This document shows positions 18,592 to 26,938 of a stretch of DNA of 33,772 bases, piece by piece. The stretch's first letter is position 1. Each line of letters begins with the position of its first letter. A program made the translations under genes and the position numbers. The notes under the pieces are model-generated. The model worked only from the letters and a program-made list of their open reading frames with translations. It was not told the DNA's origin and did no database searches. The stretch lies in assembly GCA_903830425.1 (NCBI GenBank), contig CAIKTR010000108.1:1-33772 (forward strand), given 5' to 3'. This stretch comes from an uncultured Opitutia bacterium. Lineage in GTDB: Bacteria > Verrucomicrobiota > Verrucomicrobiia > Opitutales > Opitutaceae.

Positions 18592-19848
18592 ATGCCGGGG
18601 GGGTCGGGCCCAGCCGGGCCCAGCCTCCTGACGTCGGCTGCTACGAGGCGGGGAGCCTCGGCTCGATGGTGGGGCACGGGTAACGGGCTTGCCATGGCGG
18701 GCGGGGTTCCTAATACCCCACCGCCTATGGCAGATACCCCACCGCCTAGGGCGGAAACCTCACCGCCTAAAGCGGCAACTTCACTGGCTGAAGCGGAAGG
18801 CGCACCGACGGGTGCAGAAACCTCGCCGCCCATGACCGGAGCGCACACCCCGCCAGTCCTCGACTGGTACCGCACCCCGATCCCGTCGGACGTCTTCAAG
18901 CGACTGCACCAGCGCAGCGACGCGAAAGCCTTCGCCCAGGCGGGCGGCTTTCTGGCGGTCTACGCCGCCACGGCGACACTCGCCTTCCTCTCGTGGCGGC
19001 TGCACCAGCCGTGGTTCGTCACGGTGCCGCTGGTGTTCCTGCACGGGATGGTGGCGAGCTTTCTGGTCAACGGCATGCACGAGCTGGGACACGGGACCGT
19101 GTTCCGGACCAAGGCCCTCAATGAGTTTTTTCTCCGGCTGGTGTCCTTTCTCGGCTGGAACCACCCGGACCTCTTCAGCGCGAGCCACCAGCGGCACCAC
19201 CGCTACACGCTCCATCCGCCCGATGACCAGGAGGTCGTGCTGCCGGTGAAGCTGATGCTGCGGCATTTTCTCGAGCAGGGATTCATCAACCCCCGCGGCT
19301 TCAAGTGGGTGTTTCTCTACACCCTGCGCATCGCCTGCGGCCGCTTTGAGGGCGGCTGGGAGCTGTGGTGCTACCCGCCGGAGCAGCCGCAGCTGCGCCG
19401 CGCGCCGATCCGCTGGGCGCGCGTGGTGCTGGCGGGCCATGTGCTGCTCGCGGCGGTGTCGCTGTCCTTCGGACTGTGGATGATCCCGGTGCTGCTCTCG
19501 CTGACCCCGGCCTACGGCGCCTGGCTGTTTTTCCTCTGCAACAACACGCAGCACGTCGGCCTGCAGGACAAGGTCCCGGATTTCCGCCGCTGCTGCCGCA
19601 CCGTGATTCTGAACCCCGTGGTGAGCTTTCTGTACTGGGAGATGAACTATCACATGGAGCACCACATGTATGCCGCGGTGCCCTGCTACCACCTGAAGCA
19701 GCTGCATGCGGCCATCCGGGCCGACGTGCCGCCCCCGCACGCCGGCCTCGTCGCCGTCTGGCGGCACATCATCGCAGTCCTGCGCCGTCAGGAGCAGGAA
19801 CCCTCCTACCAGTACCTCGCGCCCTTGCCCGAGCCCGGGACGCGTTGA
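18592..19848 (+). CDS. Fatty acid desaturase with repeat-containing N-terminal extension
   Basis: A 418-residue membrane di-iron desaturase. The three His boxes are HELGH at 163-167, HQRHH at 199-203 and HMEHH at 354-358, with hydrophobic segments before and between. Such enzymes insert double bonds into acyl chains at the membrane. The conserved domain begins near residue 88 (PVLDWYRTPIP). The first 80 residues are Pro/Ala/Thr-rich and include six in-frame 7-residue repeats, so the true start is uncertain: in-frame ATGs lie at 18592 (abutting the stop of the DTW gene), 18694, 18727 and 18832. The first is given because the frame is open and coupling is likely; 18832 would give a compact 338-residue enzyme. 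Confidence 0.85.
   Translation: MPGGSGPAGPSLLTSAATRRGASARWWGTGNGLAMAGGVPNTPPPMADTPPPRAETSPPKAATSLAEAEGAPTGAETSPPMTGAHTPPVLDWYRTPIPSDVFKRLHQRSDAKAFAQAGGFLAVYAATATLAFLSWRLHQPWFVTVPLVFLHGMVASFLVNGMHELGHGTVFRTKALNEFFLRLVSFLGWNHPDLFSASHQRHHRYTLHPPDDQEVVLPVKLMLRHFLEQGFINPRGFKWVFLYTLRIACGRFEGGWELWCYPPEQPQLRRAPIRWARVVLAGHVLLAAVSLSFGLWMIPVLLSLTPAYGAWLFFLCNNTQHVGLQDKVPDFRRCCRTVILNPVVSFLYWEMNYHMEHHMYAAVPCYHLKQLHAAIRADVPPPHAGLVAVWRHIIAVLRRQEQEPSYQYLAPLPEPGTR
18606..18625. repeat. Tandem 10-bp direct repeat
   Basis: The decamer GGGCCCAGCC occurs twice head to tail just after the DTW gene stop, within the putative N-terminal extension of the desaturase. Being 10 bp it is not codon-periodic, unlike the 21-bp repeats further on, which weakens the case that this part is translated. 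Confidence 0.6.
18644..18660. repeat. Perfect inverted repeat in the desaturase 5' region
   Basis: CGAGGC and GCCTCG flank a 5-nt GGGGA loop. The surrounding segment (about 18628-18680) resembles a dispersed palindromic element rather than protein-constrained sequence, but other copies would have to be found in the genome. Confidence 0.4.
18715..18840 (+). repeat. Six 21-bp in-frame tandem repeats
   Basis: Six consecutive units of exactly 21 bp start at 18715, 18736, 18757, 18778, 18799 and 18820. In the desaturase frame they read TPPPMAD, TPPPRAE, TSPPKAA, TSLAEAE, GAPTGAE and TSPPMTG. The first three units are closest to each other, the fourth and fifth most diverged. Unit 2 contains a small palindrome (CCGCC, TAG, GGCGG). 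Exact codon periodicity favours translation as a Pro-rich linker. Confidence 0.8.
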
Positions 19849-19913
19849 GCCCGGCGCCGCCGCGACCGGGGGCTGTGGGGACCGGGCGGCAGCGGCCCGC
19901 CCTAGGACGCGCC

Positions 19914-19945
19914 AAGAAAAAGCCCCGGATGAAATCATCCGGGGC
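19914..19945 (-). terminator. Intrinsic terminator of the peroxiredoxin gene
   Basis: A perfect 10-bp stem (GCCCCGGATG at 19922-19931, loop, CATCCGGGGC at 19936-19945) is followed on the minus strand by a T-rich tract (five T, C, two T, complement of 19914-19921). It lies 27 bp past the peroxiredoxin stop. On the plus strand no T-tract follows, so it serves the leftward gene, though the hairpin also faces the desaturase transcript. Confidence 0.9.
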
Positions 19946-19972
19946 CGAAGGTTTGGCGGCGGCGGGGCGCGC

Positions 19973-20608
19973 TTACGTGGAGGCGAGGTAGTCGGCCACG
20001 CCCTGGTTGGTCGGCTTCATGCCCTTCTTGCCCCGGCTCCAGTTGGCCGGGCAGACCTCGCCGTGCTGCTCGAAGAACTGCAGCGCATCAACCATGCGGA
20101 GGGCCTCGTCGACGTTCCGCCCGAGCGGCAGGTCGTTGATGAGCTGGTGGCGGACCACCCCCTTGAGATCGATCAGGAACAGGCCGCGGTACGCGATCAG
20201 GTCGCCGGTCGCGGTGAACGGGTCGCCCGGACGGCTGCCGGCCTGCAGTTCGCCCGCCAGCACGCCGTAGGCGGAGGAGATGGTCTTGTTGGTGTCGGCC
20301 ACGATCGGGTAGGTGACGCCGCCGATGCCACCCTTGTCCTTCGGGACCTGCAGCCAGCCCCAGTGGGACTGCTCGGTATCGGTCGAGCACGCGACCACGG
20401 CGGTCTTGCGGGCGGTGAACTCGGGCAGCGCGGCCTGGAAGGCGTGCAGCTCGCTGGGGCAGACAAACGTGAAGTCCTTCGGGTAAAAGAAGAACACCAC
20501 GTGGCTCTTGCCGAGATAGCGTGACAGGGAGAAGTCGTGGACGACTTCCCCGTTGACGACGGCGTTGGCGTTGAAGGTGGGGGCGGATTTTCCGACGAGG
20601 ATGGGCAT
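19973..20608 (-). CDS. Typical 2-Cys peroxiredoxin (AhpC/TSA family)
   Basis: A 211-residue thiol peroxidase that reduces hydrogen peroxide and organic peroxides. The peroxidatic Cys 50 is in FYPKDFTFVCPSEL and the resolving Cys 186 in HGEVCPANW, with the catalytic Thr of the PxxxT/SxxC site as FTFVC. A GGIG motif at 93-96 corresponds to the GGLG of oxidation-sensitive enzymes, but no C-terminal YF motif is seen. An insertion of about 14 residues (around 118-137, rich in Gly and Pro) separates YGVL from the usual RGLFLID segment, which is unusual. It is a single gene with its own intrinsic terminator, divergent from the GH78-like gene. An inverted repeat 39-55 bp upstream may be an operator. 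Confidence 0.95.
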   Translation of the reverse strand: MPILVGKSAPTFNANAVVNGEVVHDFSLSRYLGKSHVVFFFYPKDFTFVCPSELHAFQAALPEFTARKTAVVACSTDTEQSHWGWLQVPKDKGGIGGVTYPIVADTNKTISSAYGVLAGELQAGSRPGDPFTATGDLIAYRGLFLIDLKGVVRHQLINDLPLGRNVDEALRMVDALQFFEQHGEVCPANWSRGKKGMKPTNQGVADYLAST

Positions 20609-20646
20609 GGGAGGGAGGGGGTGAGTTCACGGTAGGAGAGCTAAAA

Positions 20647-20663
20647 ACTTGGCTATGGCAAGT
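20647..20663. promoter_or_regulatory. Inverted repeat upstream of peroxiredoxin gene
   Basis: ACTTG and CAAGT arms flank a 7-bp centre, 39-55 bp upstream of the peroxiredoxin start on the minus strand and within the divergent region shared with the GH78-like gene. The position suits an operator. No match to a known OxyR, PerR or Fur consensus could be made. Confidence 0.25.
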
Positions 20664-20773
20664 GCCGGCAGGGGGTCGGGAAAATGAAAATTCGCCCGGG
20701 CCGCGGCCGGGCGGAGAGTCCGGGCTGGCCAAACCCGGGGTCTCACGCACAAGACTGCGTCCTGCCCACCCCC

Positions 20774-22906
20774 ATGACCCCCTACCGCCCCTTCGCTCGC
20801 GCGCTGCCCGTCTGGCCGCAAAAACTCACCGGCCGGATGAACACCTGGCTGAGCTTCCATGCCAGCGTCCCGCTGGCCGCCGGCCGCGGGGCCACGCTGC
20901 GGCTCGCGGCCGCCCAGGCCTACCGGGTGTGGGTGAACGGCCAGCTGGCGGGGCGCGGTCCCGCGCGCACGGCCCATCACCATGCCCGCGTGGACGAATG
21001 GCCGGTGCAGGCGGATGCCGCCGGCACCCTCGCCGTGATCATCGAGGTGATGGGTTACGGGATCCCGACGTTCTGCTCGACCCACGAACCCGCCTTTTGC
21101 TGCGCCGAACTCATCGTGGGGCGGCGGCCCGTGGCGTGGACGGCCCCCCGCGGCGGCGGCTTTGCCGCCGAGCAGCGCACCGAGCGCGTCCAGCGCGCTG
21201 AGCGCTACAGCTACCAGCGCGCCTTTATCGAGGGCTACCGGATCGGCGCCGCCGGCCTCACCTGGCGCGCCCCCGGCTATGCGCCGGCCCGTCCGCTGGC
21301 GGTGGCCCGCGTGAAGCACCGCCGCACCTGGCTGGCGCGCGGCGTCGCCTATCCCGACCTGTCCGTCCTTTCCCCCCGCCCGGCCGCCGTGCGGGGCCGG
21401 GCGCTCCCGTACCGCGCCGCGCTCGCCGCCAAGGCGCAGAAGTTCCCCAATCTGTTCGAGGTGCCCAAGACCTGCGCCGGTTACCCGCTGGACCAGGTCG
21501 AGTGGCCGCTGTTCCAGACGCTGGCCGGCACCCCGTTCCGCACGACCGGCCCGGCCCGGCTCCGGGCCGGCGCCGCGACGCCGCTGCGGGCGAAGGAGTG
21601 GATCCGGGCGGATTTTGGCGCGGACTGCACGGGTTTCCCGGCCCTGCGCATGAAGGCGGCCAAGGCGACGCGCCTGCTGCTGGTGTTCGACGAGATCCTG
21701 GTGGACGACCAGGTGAAGTTCAACCGCTCCGGCTGTGTGAACGCGCTCTGGCTGGAACTGGCGGCGGGGGCGGAGATCGATTTCGAGGCGTTCGAGCCGT
21801 ACACGTTTCGCTATCTGCAGGTGCTGGTCTGGACCGGGGCGGCCGAGGTGTCGGACCTGCGGCTCCGCCACTACATCAATGGGGAGGCGTTGCGGCCCGC
21901 GCCGGCGGGGCTGGAGCCGGCCGCCGCGCAGGTGCGGGCCGCCGCCCTCGCCACCTACCGCCAGAACGCGCTGGATATCTTCATGGACTGCCCGGCCCGC
22001 GAGCGGGCGGGCTGGCTGTGCGACAGCCTGTTCACCGCGCGCGCCGAGTGGCACCTGACCGGGGACAACGTCATCGAGCGGGCCTTTCTTGAAAACTATC
22101 TGGTGCCGCCCGGGTTTGCCGGCCTGCCGCGGGGCATGGTGCCGATGTGTTACCCGGCGGAGCCGCTGCAACTGCAGTTCATCCCGAACTGGGCGATGTT
22201 TCTCGTCGTGCAGCTGGACGAGGCCCGGCGCCTGCGGCGCCTGCCCTCGGCCTGGCAGCCGCTGGTCGAGCGGCGCGTGCGCGGGCTCGTGCAGTATTTC
22301 CGCCGCTTCGAGAACGACCTCGGCCTCCTGGAAAAGCTGGAAAGCTGGGTCTTTGTCGAGTGGTCCAAAGCCAACGAGTTCGTGCAGGACGTGAACTTCC
22401 CGAGCAACATGCTCTATGCGATGACCCTGCGCGCGGCGGCGCGGCTGCTGAACGATCCGCGGCTCGCGGCCCAGGCGGACCGGATCGATGCGACGGTCCG
22501 GGCGATGGCGTGGCGCGACGGGCGGTTTGTGGACAACGCCGTGCGCGACAAGCAGGGCCGGCTCGCGGTGACCGACCATGCGAGCGAAGCGTGCCAGTAC
22601 TACGCCTTCTTCACCGGACTGGCGTCACCCCGGCGGGAGGCGGCGCTGTGGCGCCGGCTCGTGCGCGCGGACTACGGCACGCTCTATCCGGCGAATGTCT
22701 TCGTCGGCAAAATCATGCGCTTCGAGCTGCTGATCGCGAATGGCGAGCTGGCGGCGGCCCGCCGCGAACTGCTCAAGAGCTACGTGCCGATGGCCCGCGC
22801 CACCGGCACGCTGTGGGAGCTGTTTGAGAAGCACGTGAGCTGCAACCACGGCTTCACCTCGTACATTGCCATGCTGATCGACCAGCTGGCCGCCGCGCGC
22901 CGGTGA
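20774..22906 (+). CDS. GH78-like alpha-L-rhamnosidase
   Basis: A 710-residue protein with the GH78 catalytic signature DCPARERAGWLCD at 405-417. Asp 405, Glu 410 and Asp 417 keep the spacing of the catalytic-site acids of characterised GH78 enzymes (DCPxRExxxGWxxD), and Glu 682 in TLWELFEKHVSCNHGF corresponds to the late conserved Glu. The N-terminal region (residues 15-130, with YRVWVNGQLAGRGPAR) is a carbohydrate-binding-like beta-sandwich that in GH78 precedes the (alpha/alpha)6 barrel. The enzyme would remove terminal alpha-L-rhamnose. No signal peptide is visible; a start 90 bp upstream (20684) is possible but adds no recognisable sequence. It converges on the M55 gene with only 10 bp between stops. 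Confidence 0.85.
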   Translation: MTPYRPFARALPVWPQKLTGRMNTWLSFHASVPLAAGRGATLRLAAAQAYRVWVNGQLAGRGPARTAHHHARVDEWPVQADAAGTLAVIIEVMGYGIPTFCSTHEPAFCCAELIVGRRPVAWTAPRGGGFAAEQRTERVQRAERYSYQRAFIEGYRIGAAGLTWRAPGYAPARPLAVARVKHRRTWLARGVAYPDLSVLSPRPAAVRGRALPYRAALAAKAQKFPNLFEVPKTCAGYPLDQVEWPLFQTLAGTPFRTTGPARLRAGAATPLRAKEWIRADFGADCTGFPALRMKAAKATRLLLVFDEILVDDQVKFNRSGCVNALWLELAAGAEIDFEAFEPYTFRYLQVLVWTGAAEVSDLRLRHYINGEALRPAPAGLEPAAAQVRAAALATYRQNALDIFMDCPARERAGWLCDSLFTARAEWHLTGDNVIERAFLENYLVPPGFAGLPRGMVPMCYPAEPLQLQFIPNWAMFLVVQLDEARRLRRLPSAWQPLVERRVRGLVQYFRRFENDLGLLEKLESWVFVEWSKANEFVQDVNFPSNMLYAMTLRAAARLLNDPRLAAQADRIDATVRAMAWRDGRFVDNAVRDKQGRLAVTDHASEACQYYAFFTGLASPRREAALWRRLVRADYGTLYPANVFVGKIMRFELLIANGELAAARRELLKSYVPMARATGTLWELFEKHVSCNHGFTSYIAMLIDQLAAARR

Positions 22907-22916
22907 CGCGGCCGGC

Positions 22917-23744
22917 TCAGCTGGCCGGGTGCCAGTCGGGCGCGGGCCAGTTGTAGATGTAGCGCGGGTCGGGGATGGTCCAGGAGACAGAGCGGGCGTG
23001 CCGTCGCTGGACGCCGGGCAGGCCCGCGAGCCGGTCCGCGAGGGCGCTCCACGCGTATTCAACGGTGACCTCAATCGGCCCGGGGAGCCGCCAGACTTGG
23101 GCGCTGGCCCGGCGACCGATGGCTTGCGCCACATCGCGGCGGAGACGCGCGCGGACCTCGGCGACGGGATACAGTTCGCAGGTGGCCCAGCCGGTGCCAC
23201 GTTTTGTCGGGGTGGCGGCGACCCAGGGAAACAGGCGGTGTGCCTCGGCGCAGAGCGCCTCGTCACCGGAGACATGCAGCAGGGGCACCCCAAAGGCCCC
23301 GGCGTGGAGCGCGAACTGGCTCAGCTCGCCATGTTCCTCGCCATTGATGCAATACCGGCAGATTTCCTTCGGACATTGGGTGTGGTCGAGAAATCCACCG
23401 AGGGTGCCGGCCATGGCGTGCTGGCCGACCATCACGGCGCCGGCAGTGGCCTCATCCAGGCCGGACAGCCGGATGGGGCGGTCGTGCTCGAGGCGCCGGG
23501 GCGACGCCCGCGGATCCAATGCCACCCGGGTGAAGGCCAACTGGCGGTTGCGGCCGTGGCCGTCCCAGACCACCACCTCGGTCGCTCCCGCATCAAAACA
23601 GCCGGCGACGGTGGCATTGGTGTCGGCGGCGAGTTGCGCGAGTCCGTGGGCATAGGCGGGGTCCTCGTCATGCGTGGCGTAGCATTGCTCCCAGTCGTCC
23701 ACGCCGGCGAGGCCCTCCATGTCGGTGACAATGCAGATTTTCAC
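22917..23744 (-). CDS. M55 family D-aminopeptidase (DppA-like)
   Basis: A 275-residue zinc peptidase. The metal-binding set is readable: Asp 8 and Glu 10 in TDMEGLAGV, His 63 in WDGHGRN, His 109 in VGQHAMAG, and a Glu in NGEEHGE (136-140). These match the DppA ligands. DppA removes N-terminal D-amino acids from small peptides, for example from peptidoglycan turnover, and forms decameric rings. The C-terminal part (from about 195) carries the ITVEYAW-like segment common to the family as IEVTVEYAW. No signal peptide, so it is cytoplasmic. It appears to stand alone, convergent with the GH78-like gene; a 177-bp gap lies upstream. Confidence 0.93.
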   Translation of the reverse strand: MKICIVTDMEGLAGVDDWEQCYATHDEDPAYAHGLAQLAADTNATVAGCFDAGATEVVVWDGHGRNRQLAFTRVALDPRASPRRLEHDRPIRLSGLDEATAGAVMVGQHAMAGTLGGFLDHTQCPKEICRYCINGEEHGELSQFALHAGAFGVPLLHVSGDEALCAEAHRLFPWVAATPTKRGTGWATCELYPVAEVRARLRRDVAQAIGRRASAQVWRLPGPIEVTVEYAWSALADRLAGLPGVQRRHARSVSWTIPDPRYIYNWPAPDWHPAS

Positions 23745-23921
23745 GGGGTGTGTGCCTTTGATTACACCAGACAGCCGACATGGCGAGCGTAGGTCCGCGC
23801 GGGGCCGGGCTGGGGCGCCCGACCGGCATGCGGGCGGCCCAAGACGCTGGGCCTGGAGCGGACCCTGACGGGGTCACCCGTGGAGCGAGGGGTGGGGCGT
23901 TCCCCCTCCAGGTGCTGGTCG
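23745..23921. other. 177-bp intergenic region without a recognised gene
   Basis: This gap lies between the end of the lipoprotein gene and the start of the M55 gene, both leftward. It holds a short hairpin (GACCC/GGGTC near 23865-23879) and a direct repeat of TGGAGCG around it, but no T-tract and no coding frame with a recognisable product. The M55 promoter presumably lies here. Confidence 0.4.
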
Positions 23922-24434
23922 TCAGCGCCAGTATCCCTGCACGTAGACGTAGCCGCCGCCCCGGTGCATCCAATGGGGGGGGACGTACGCCTGGTAGCGC
24001 CGGTGCGGCGGGCGCGCCCAGCAACCCGAGATCCAAGCGTAGCGATAGCCGTCGTAGGTCCAATAGCCCTGCACCCACACGGTGTCGGAGGCCGGGCGGG
24101 CGATCACGACGTCCGGCCGCAGCGGCGGCGCCGGCGGGGGCTGGGCGACCACCACCTGGGTCGTGGCCTGGGACTCGGAGGTGTAGAGCGTGCCGCGCTG
24201 GTGGTCGAGGCTGTTGCCCAGGGTGCCGCCCGCGATGCCGCCGGCGAGGGCGCCGATGGCCGCGCCGGACGCGCCATTGTGGCTGCCGCTGTTGTTGCCG
24301 ATGATGGCGCCGGTCAGCGCGCCAAGGGCGGCACCGCCGATCACGCCTTGCTGGGTGTTCGGCCCGGTGCCCACACAGCCCGCGAGGAGGCTGGCCAGGG
24401 CCAGAGAGGGGAGGAGGCGTTGGGAGGTTTTCAT
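23922..24434 (-). CDS. Glycine-zipper lipoprotein with WxxGxW repeats
   Basis: A 170-residue outer-membrane-type lipoprotein. The signal ends in LLAGC with Cys 20 as the lipid site. Residues 30-75 form a glycine zipper (GGAALGALTGAIIGN and AAIGALAGGIAGGTLGN), which can insert in or pack against membranes. After a Pro-rich linker, the C-terminal half has aromatic repeats VWVQGYW, AWISGCW and VYVQGYW of the WxxGxW (BcpO-related) type. Such proteins are common in Gram-negative bacteria and thought to be surface or envelope structural factors. The start at 24434 is fixed by the signal peptide. It is divergent from the MFS exporter gene. Confidence 0.88.
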   Translation of the reverse strand: MKTSQRLLPSLALASLLAGCVGTGPNTQQGVIGGAALGALTGAIIGNNSGSHNGASGAAIGALAGGIAGGTLGNSLDHQRGTLYTSESQATTQVVVAQPPPAPPLRPDVVIARPASDTVWVQGYWTYDGYRYAWISGCWARPPHRRYQAYVPPHWMHRGGGYVYVQGYWR

Positions 24435-24473
24435 GAGGTCGGGAATGAGACGCGTGAAAAGCCGCGCGGGTTC

Positions 24474-24487
24474 CATTGGATTCAATG
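24474..24487. promoter_or_regulatory. Short inverted repeat between lipoprotein and MFS genes
   Basis: CATTG and CAATG arms with a 4-bp centre sit in the 104-bp divergent region, 40 bp upstream of the lipoprotein start and about 52 bp upstream of the exporter start. A/T-richer than its surroundings. It is short, so an operator role is tentative. Confidence 0.2.
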
Positions 24488-24538
24488 ACGCTGGCGGCGG
24501 GAAAAGGTGACGGCCCTGGCGTTTTTTGCAGGCTCGCC

Positions 24539-25819
24539 ATGAACCCGGCCGCCCCAAAACATGCCCCCATGAGTCCTTCGTCAGCCCGCAAGCCCGCCAC
24601 CGGCTTCATTTTCGTCACGCTCGTGCTCTCCATCGTCGGGTTTGGGCTGCTCATCCCGGTAATGCCCCGGCTCATCAAGGAGTTCCAGGGGGGCGACTTC
24701 ACGAGCGGTTCCTATTCCCTCGGCTGGATCGTCAGCATCTACGCGCTGATGCAGTTCATCTGTTCGCCCATCCTCGGCTCGCTGTCCGACCGTTTTGGCC
24801 GCCGCCCCATCATTCTCATCGCGACGGCGGGTTCGGCGATCGACTACGTGATCATGGCCTGCGCGCCGTCGCTGGCCTGGTTCTTCGTCGCCCGCATCAT
24901 CGCCGGGTCCACCGCGGGCGTCCTCGCCACCGCCAATGCCTACATCGCGGACGTCACCCCGCCGGAGAAGCGGGCCCAGTCGTTCGGCCTGCTCGGCGCC
25001 GCGTTTGGCATTGGCTTTGTCATCGGCCCGGTCCTCGGCGGATTCCTCGGGCAGTACTCCCTCCGCCTGCCCTTCTGGTTTGCCGCGGGCTGTGCGGCGC
25101 TGAACTGGCTGTACGGCTACTTTGTGCTGCCTGAGTCGCTGCAGCCGGAGAATCGCCGCGAGTTCTCCTGGAAGCGCGCCAATCCGGTTGGCGCCCTGCT
25201 CGCGCTGAAGCGTTTTCCCGCCGTGCTGGGGCTGGTCGAGTGCTACTTCATCATGACGCTGGCCCAGGTCATGTTGCAGACCACGTGGGCGCTCTACACC
25301 GAGAAGCGCTACGGCTGGAATCCGCTGCACATCGGGCTGTCGCTGATGTTTGTCGGGGTCGCGACCGGGGCGGTGCAGGCCACGCTGGTCAAGCGGATCG
25401 TGCCCAAGCTGGGCGACACGCGGGCGGTGATCATCGGCATGTGCATTTCCCTGCTCGCGTACATCGGCTACGGCCTCGCGCCCTACGGCTGGACGCTCTA
25501 TGCCGTGGTCTGCTTCGGGGCCTTCGCCGGCATCGCCGGGCCCGCCCTCCAGTCCTACACCACCAAGCACATCCCCGCCGACGAGCAGGGGGCGGTGCAG
25601 GGCGTGTTTGCCGGGCTGGCCAGCCTCGCGGGCATTCCCGGCCCGTTCATCGCCTCCCACAGTTTTGGCTGGGCCATCGCGCCGGAGCGCTCGTTCCACC
25701 TGCCCGGCATCGCGTTTTTTGAGGCCGCGGCCTTGTCCGCGGTCGCCCTCTACCTCGCGCTGCGCAGCTTCCGGCGCGACCTCGCGGCGCCGGCGGCCAC
25801 CCCGGTCAGCCCGGCGTGA
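24539..25819 (+). CDS. TetA-type MFS transporter
   Basis: A 426-residue major facilitator with about 12 hydrophobic helices. Motif A lies in the loop between helices 2 and 3 as GSLSDRFGRRPIIL, and the helix 5 antiporter-type motif reads GAAFGIGFVIGPVLGGFLG. The family layout is that of TCR1.2/TetA drug-proton antiporters, but tetracycline is not implied: many such proteins carry sugars or unknown compounds. ATGs at 24539 and 24569 are both possible (the latter begins MSPSSARKPATGF); a weak GCAGG precedes the first. No tetR-like regulator is adjacent. It converges on the aldo/keto reductase gene with 12 bp between stops. Confidence 0.9.
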   Translation: MNPAAPKHAPMSPSSARKPATGFIFVTLVLSIVGFGLLIPVMPRLIKEFQGGDFTSGSYSLGWIVSIYALMQFICSPILGSLSDRFGRRPIILIATAGSAIDYVIMACAPSLAWFFVARIIAGSTAGVLATANAYIADVTPPEKRAQSFGLLGAAFGIGFVIGPVLGGFLGQYSLRLPFWFAAGCAALNWLYGYFVLPESLQPENRREFSWKRANPVGALLALKRFPAVLGLVECYFIMTLAQVMLQTTWALYTEKRYGWNPLHIGLSLMFVGVATGAVQATLVKRIVPKLGDTRAVIIGMCISLLAYIGYGLAPYGWTLYAVVCFGAFAGIAGPALQSYTTKHIPADEQGAVQGVFAGLASLAGIPGPFIASHSFGWAIAPERSFHLPGIAFFEAAALSAVALYLALRSFRRDLAAPAATPVSPA

Positions 25820-25831
25820 GGGCCGGCCGGG

Positions 25832-26824
25832 TCAGCGGCCCACGGCCTGCATCATCGCCGCGGGGTACCGCAGCCCGGCGGCGGCGTTGGGCGGGAACAG
25901 GGCGGACAGCTGCGCGAGTTCGGCCGCGGTCAGGGTGACCTCCAGGGCGCCGAGATTCTCGTCCAGATAGGTGCGCCGCTTGGTCCCGGGGATGGGCACG
26001 ATGTCGCCGCCTTGGGCGAGGACCCAGGCCAGCGCCAGCTGCCCGGGGGTGCAGCCCTTGGCTGCGGCGAGCTGCCCGACGCGCTGGACCAGCGCGAGGT
26101 TGTGCGGGAAATTGTCGCCCTGAAAACGGGGAGAAATCCGGCGGTAGTCATCGGCGGCCAAGTCCTCGATCCGCTGGATCCGGCCGGTGAGAAAACCGCG
26201 CCCGAGCGGGCTGTAGGCGACGAAGCCGATGCCCAGCTCGCGGCAGGCGGCCAGGGCGCCGTCCTCGGCGTCCCGGGTCCAGAGCGAGTATTCCATCTGC
26301 AGCGCGGCGATGGGGTGGACCGCGTGGGCGCGCCGCAGGGTGGCGGCGCCGGCCTCGGAGAGTCCGAGGTGGCGGACCTTGCCCGCCCGCACCAGCCCGG
26401 CCATGGCGCCGACCGTGTCCTCGATCGGGGTGTGGGGGTCGACGCGGTGCTGGTAGTAGAGGTCGATGACGTCGACGCCGAGGCGGCGCAGGCTCGCCTC
26501 ACAGGCGGCGCGCACGTATTCGGGCCGGCCGTTGATGCCGCGGACGGTGGCGTCGCTCCGGCTGCGCACGATGCCGAACTTGGTGGCGAGAAAGACCGAC
26601 GGGCGCGGCCGGCCGGCCAGCGCCCGGGCGATGAGCTCCTCGTTGTCGCCGAAGCCGTACATGTCGGCGGTGTCGAGGAAGGTCAGGCCGCGGTCGAGGG
26701 CGTGGTGGATCGTGGCGATGGACTCGGCGTCGTTGCGGGCGCCGTAGAAATCCGACATGCCCATGCAGCCGAGGCCGAGGGCGGAGACGAGGGGGCCGTT
26801 TTTTCCGAGGGAGCGTGGCGACAT
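25832..26824 (-). CDS. Aldo/keto reductase
   Basis: A 330-residue NADPH-dependent oxidoreductase of the AKR superfamily. The catalytic tetrad is Asp 51 and Tyr 56 in DTADMYG, Lys 82 in LATKFG and His 126 in LYYQHRVDP. The cofactor-binding C-terminal half shows [24 protein letters not shown] and the [14 protein letters not shown] segment. Sequence features (GMSDFYG near 22-28, YYQHRVD) resemble the AKR13 branch, whose members reduce diverse aldehydes and ketones. The start at 26824 fits the family N-terminus; the longer open frame upstream has no homology. It is divergent from the DUF1684 gene across 114 bp. Confidence 0.94.
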   Translation of the reverse strand: MSPRSLGKNGPLVSALGLGCMGMSDFYGARNDAESIATIHHALDRGLTFLDTADMYGFGDNEELIARALAGRPRPSVFLATKFGIVRSRSDATVRGINGRPEYVRAACEASLRRLGVDVIDLYYQHRVDPHTPIEDTVGAMAGLVRAGKVRHLGLSEAGAATLRRAHAVHPIAALQMEYSLWTRDAEDGALAACRELGIGFVAYSPLGRGFLTGRIQRIEDLAADDYRRISPRFQGDNFPHNLALVQRVGQLAAAKGCTPGQLALAWVLAQGGDIVPIPGTKRRTYLDENLGALEVTLTAAELAQLSALFPPNAAAGLRYPAAMMQAVGR

Positions 26825-26938
26825 GCCCGGAAGATGGGCCGTGGGCGGCACAAAGTAAAATCCTGCGGCGGGAAAAGGGCCGCGGGCGCCGGCCGGTTCC
26901 GGGCTGGCGGTGCCGCCCCGCGGTCCTAGGATCGGGGC

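Noticed and set aside
19922-19945. Terminator for the desaturase gene on the plus strand
   Set aside because: The stem is shared but no T-tract follows on the plus strand; the tract is on the minus side, serving the peroxiredoxin gene.
20647-20663. OxyR or PerR box upstream of the peroxiredoxin gene
   Set aside because: The dyad does not match a consensus I can verify; kept only as an unnamed inverted repeat.
24539-25819. Tetracycline resistance determinant
   Set aside because: Only the TetA-type fold is visible; no tetR partner and no evidence of drug specificity.
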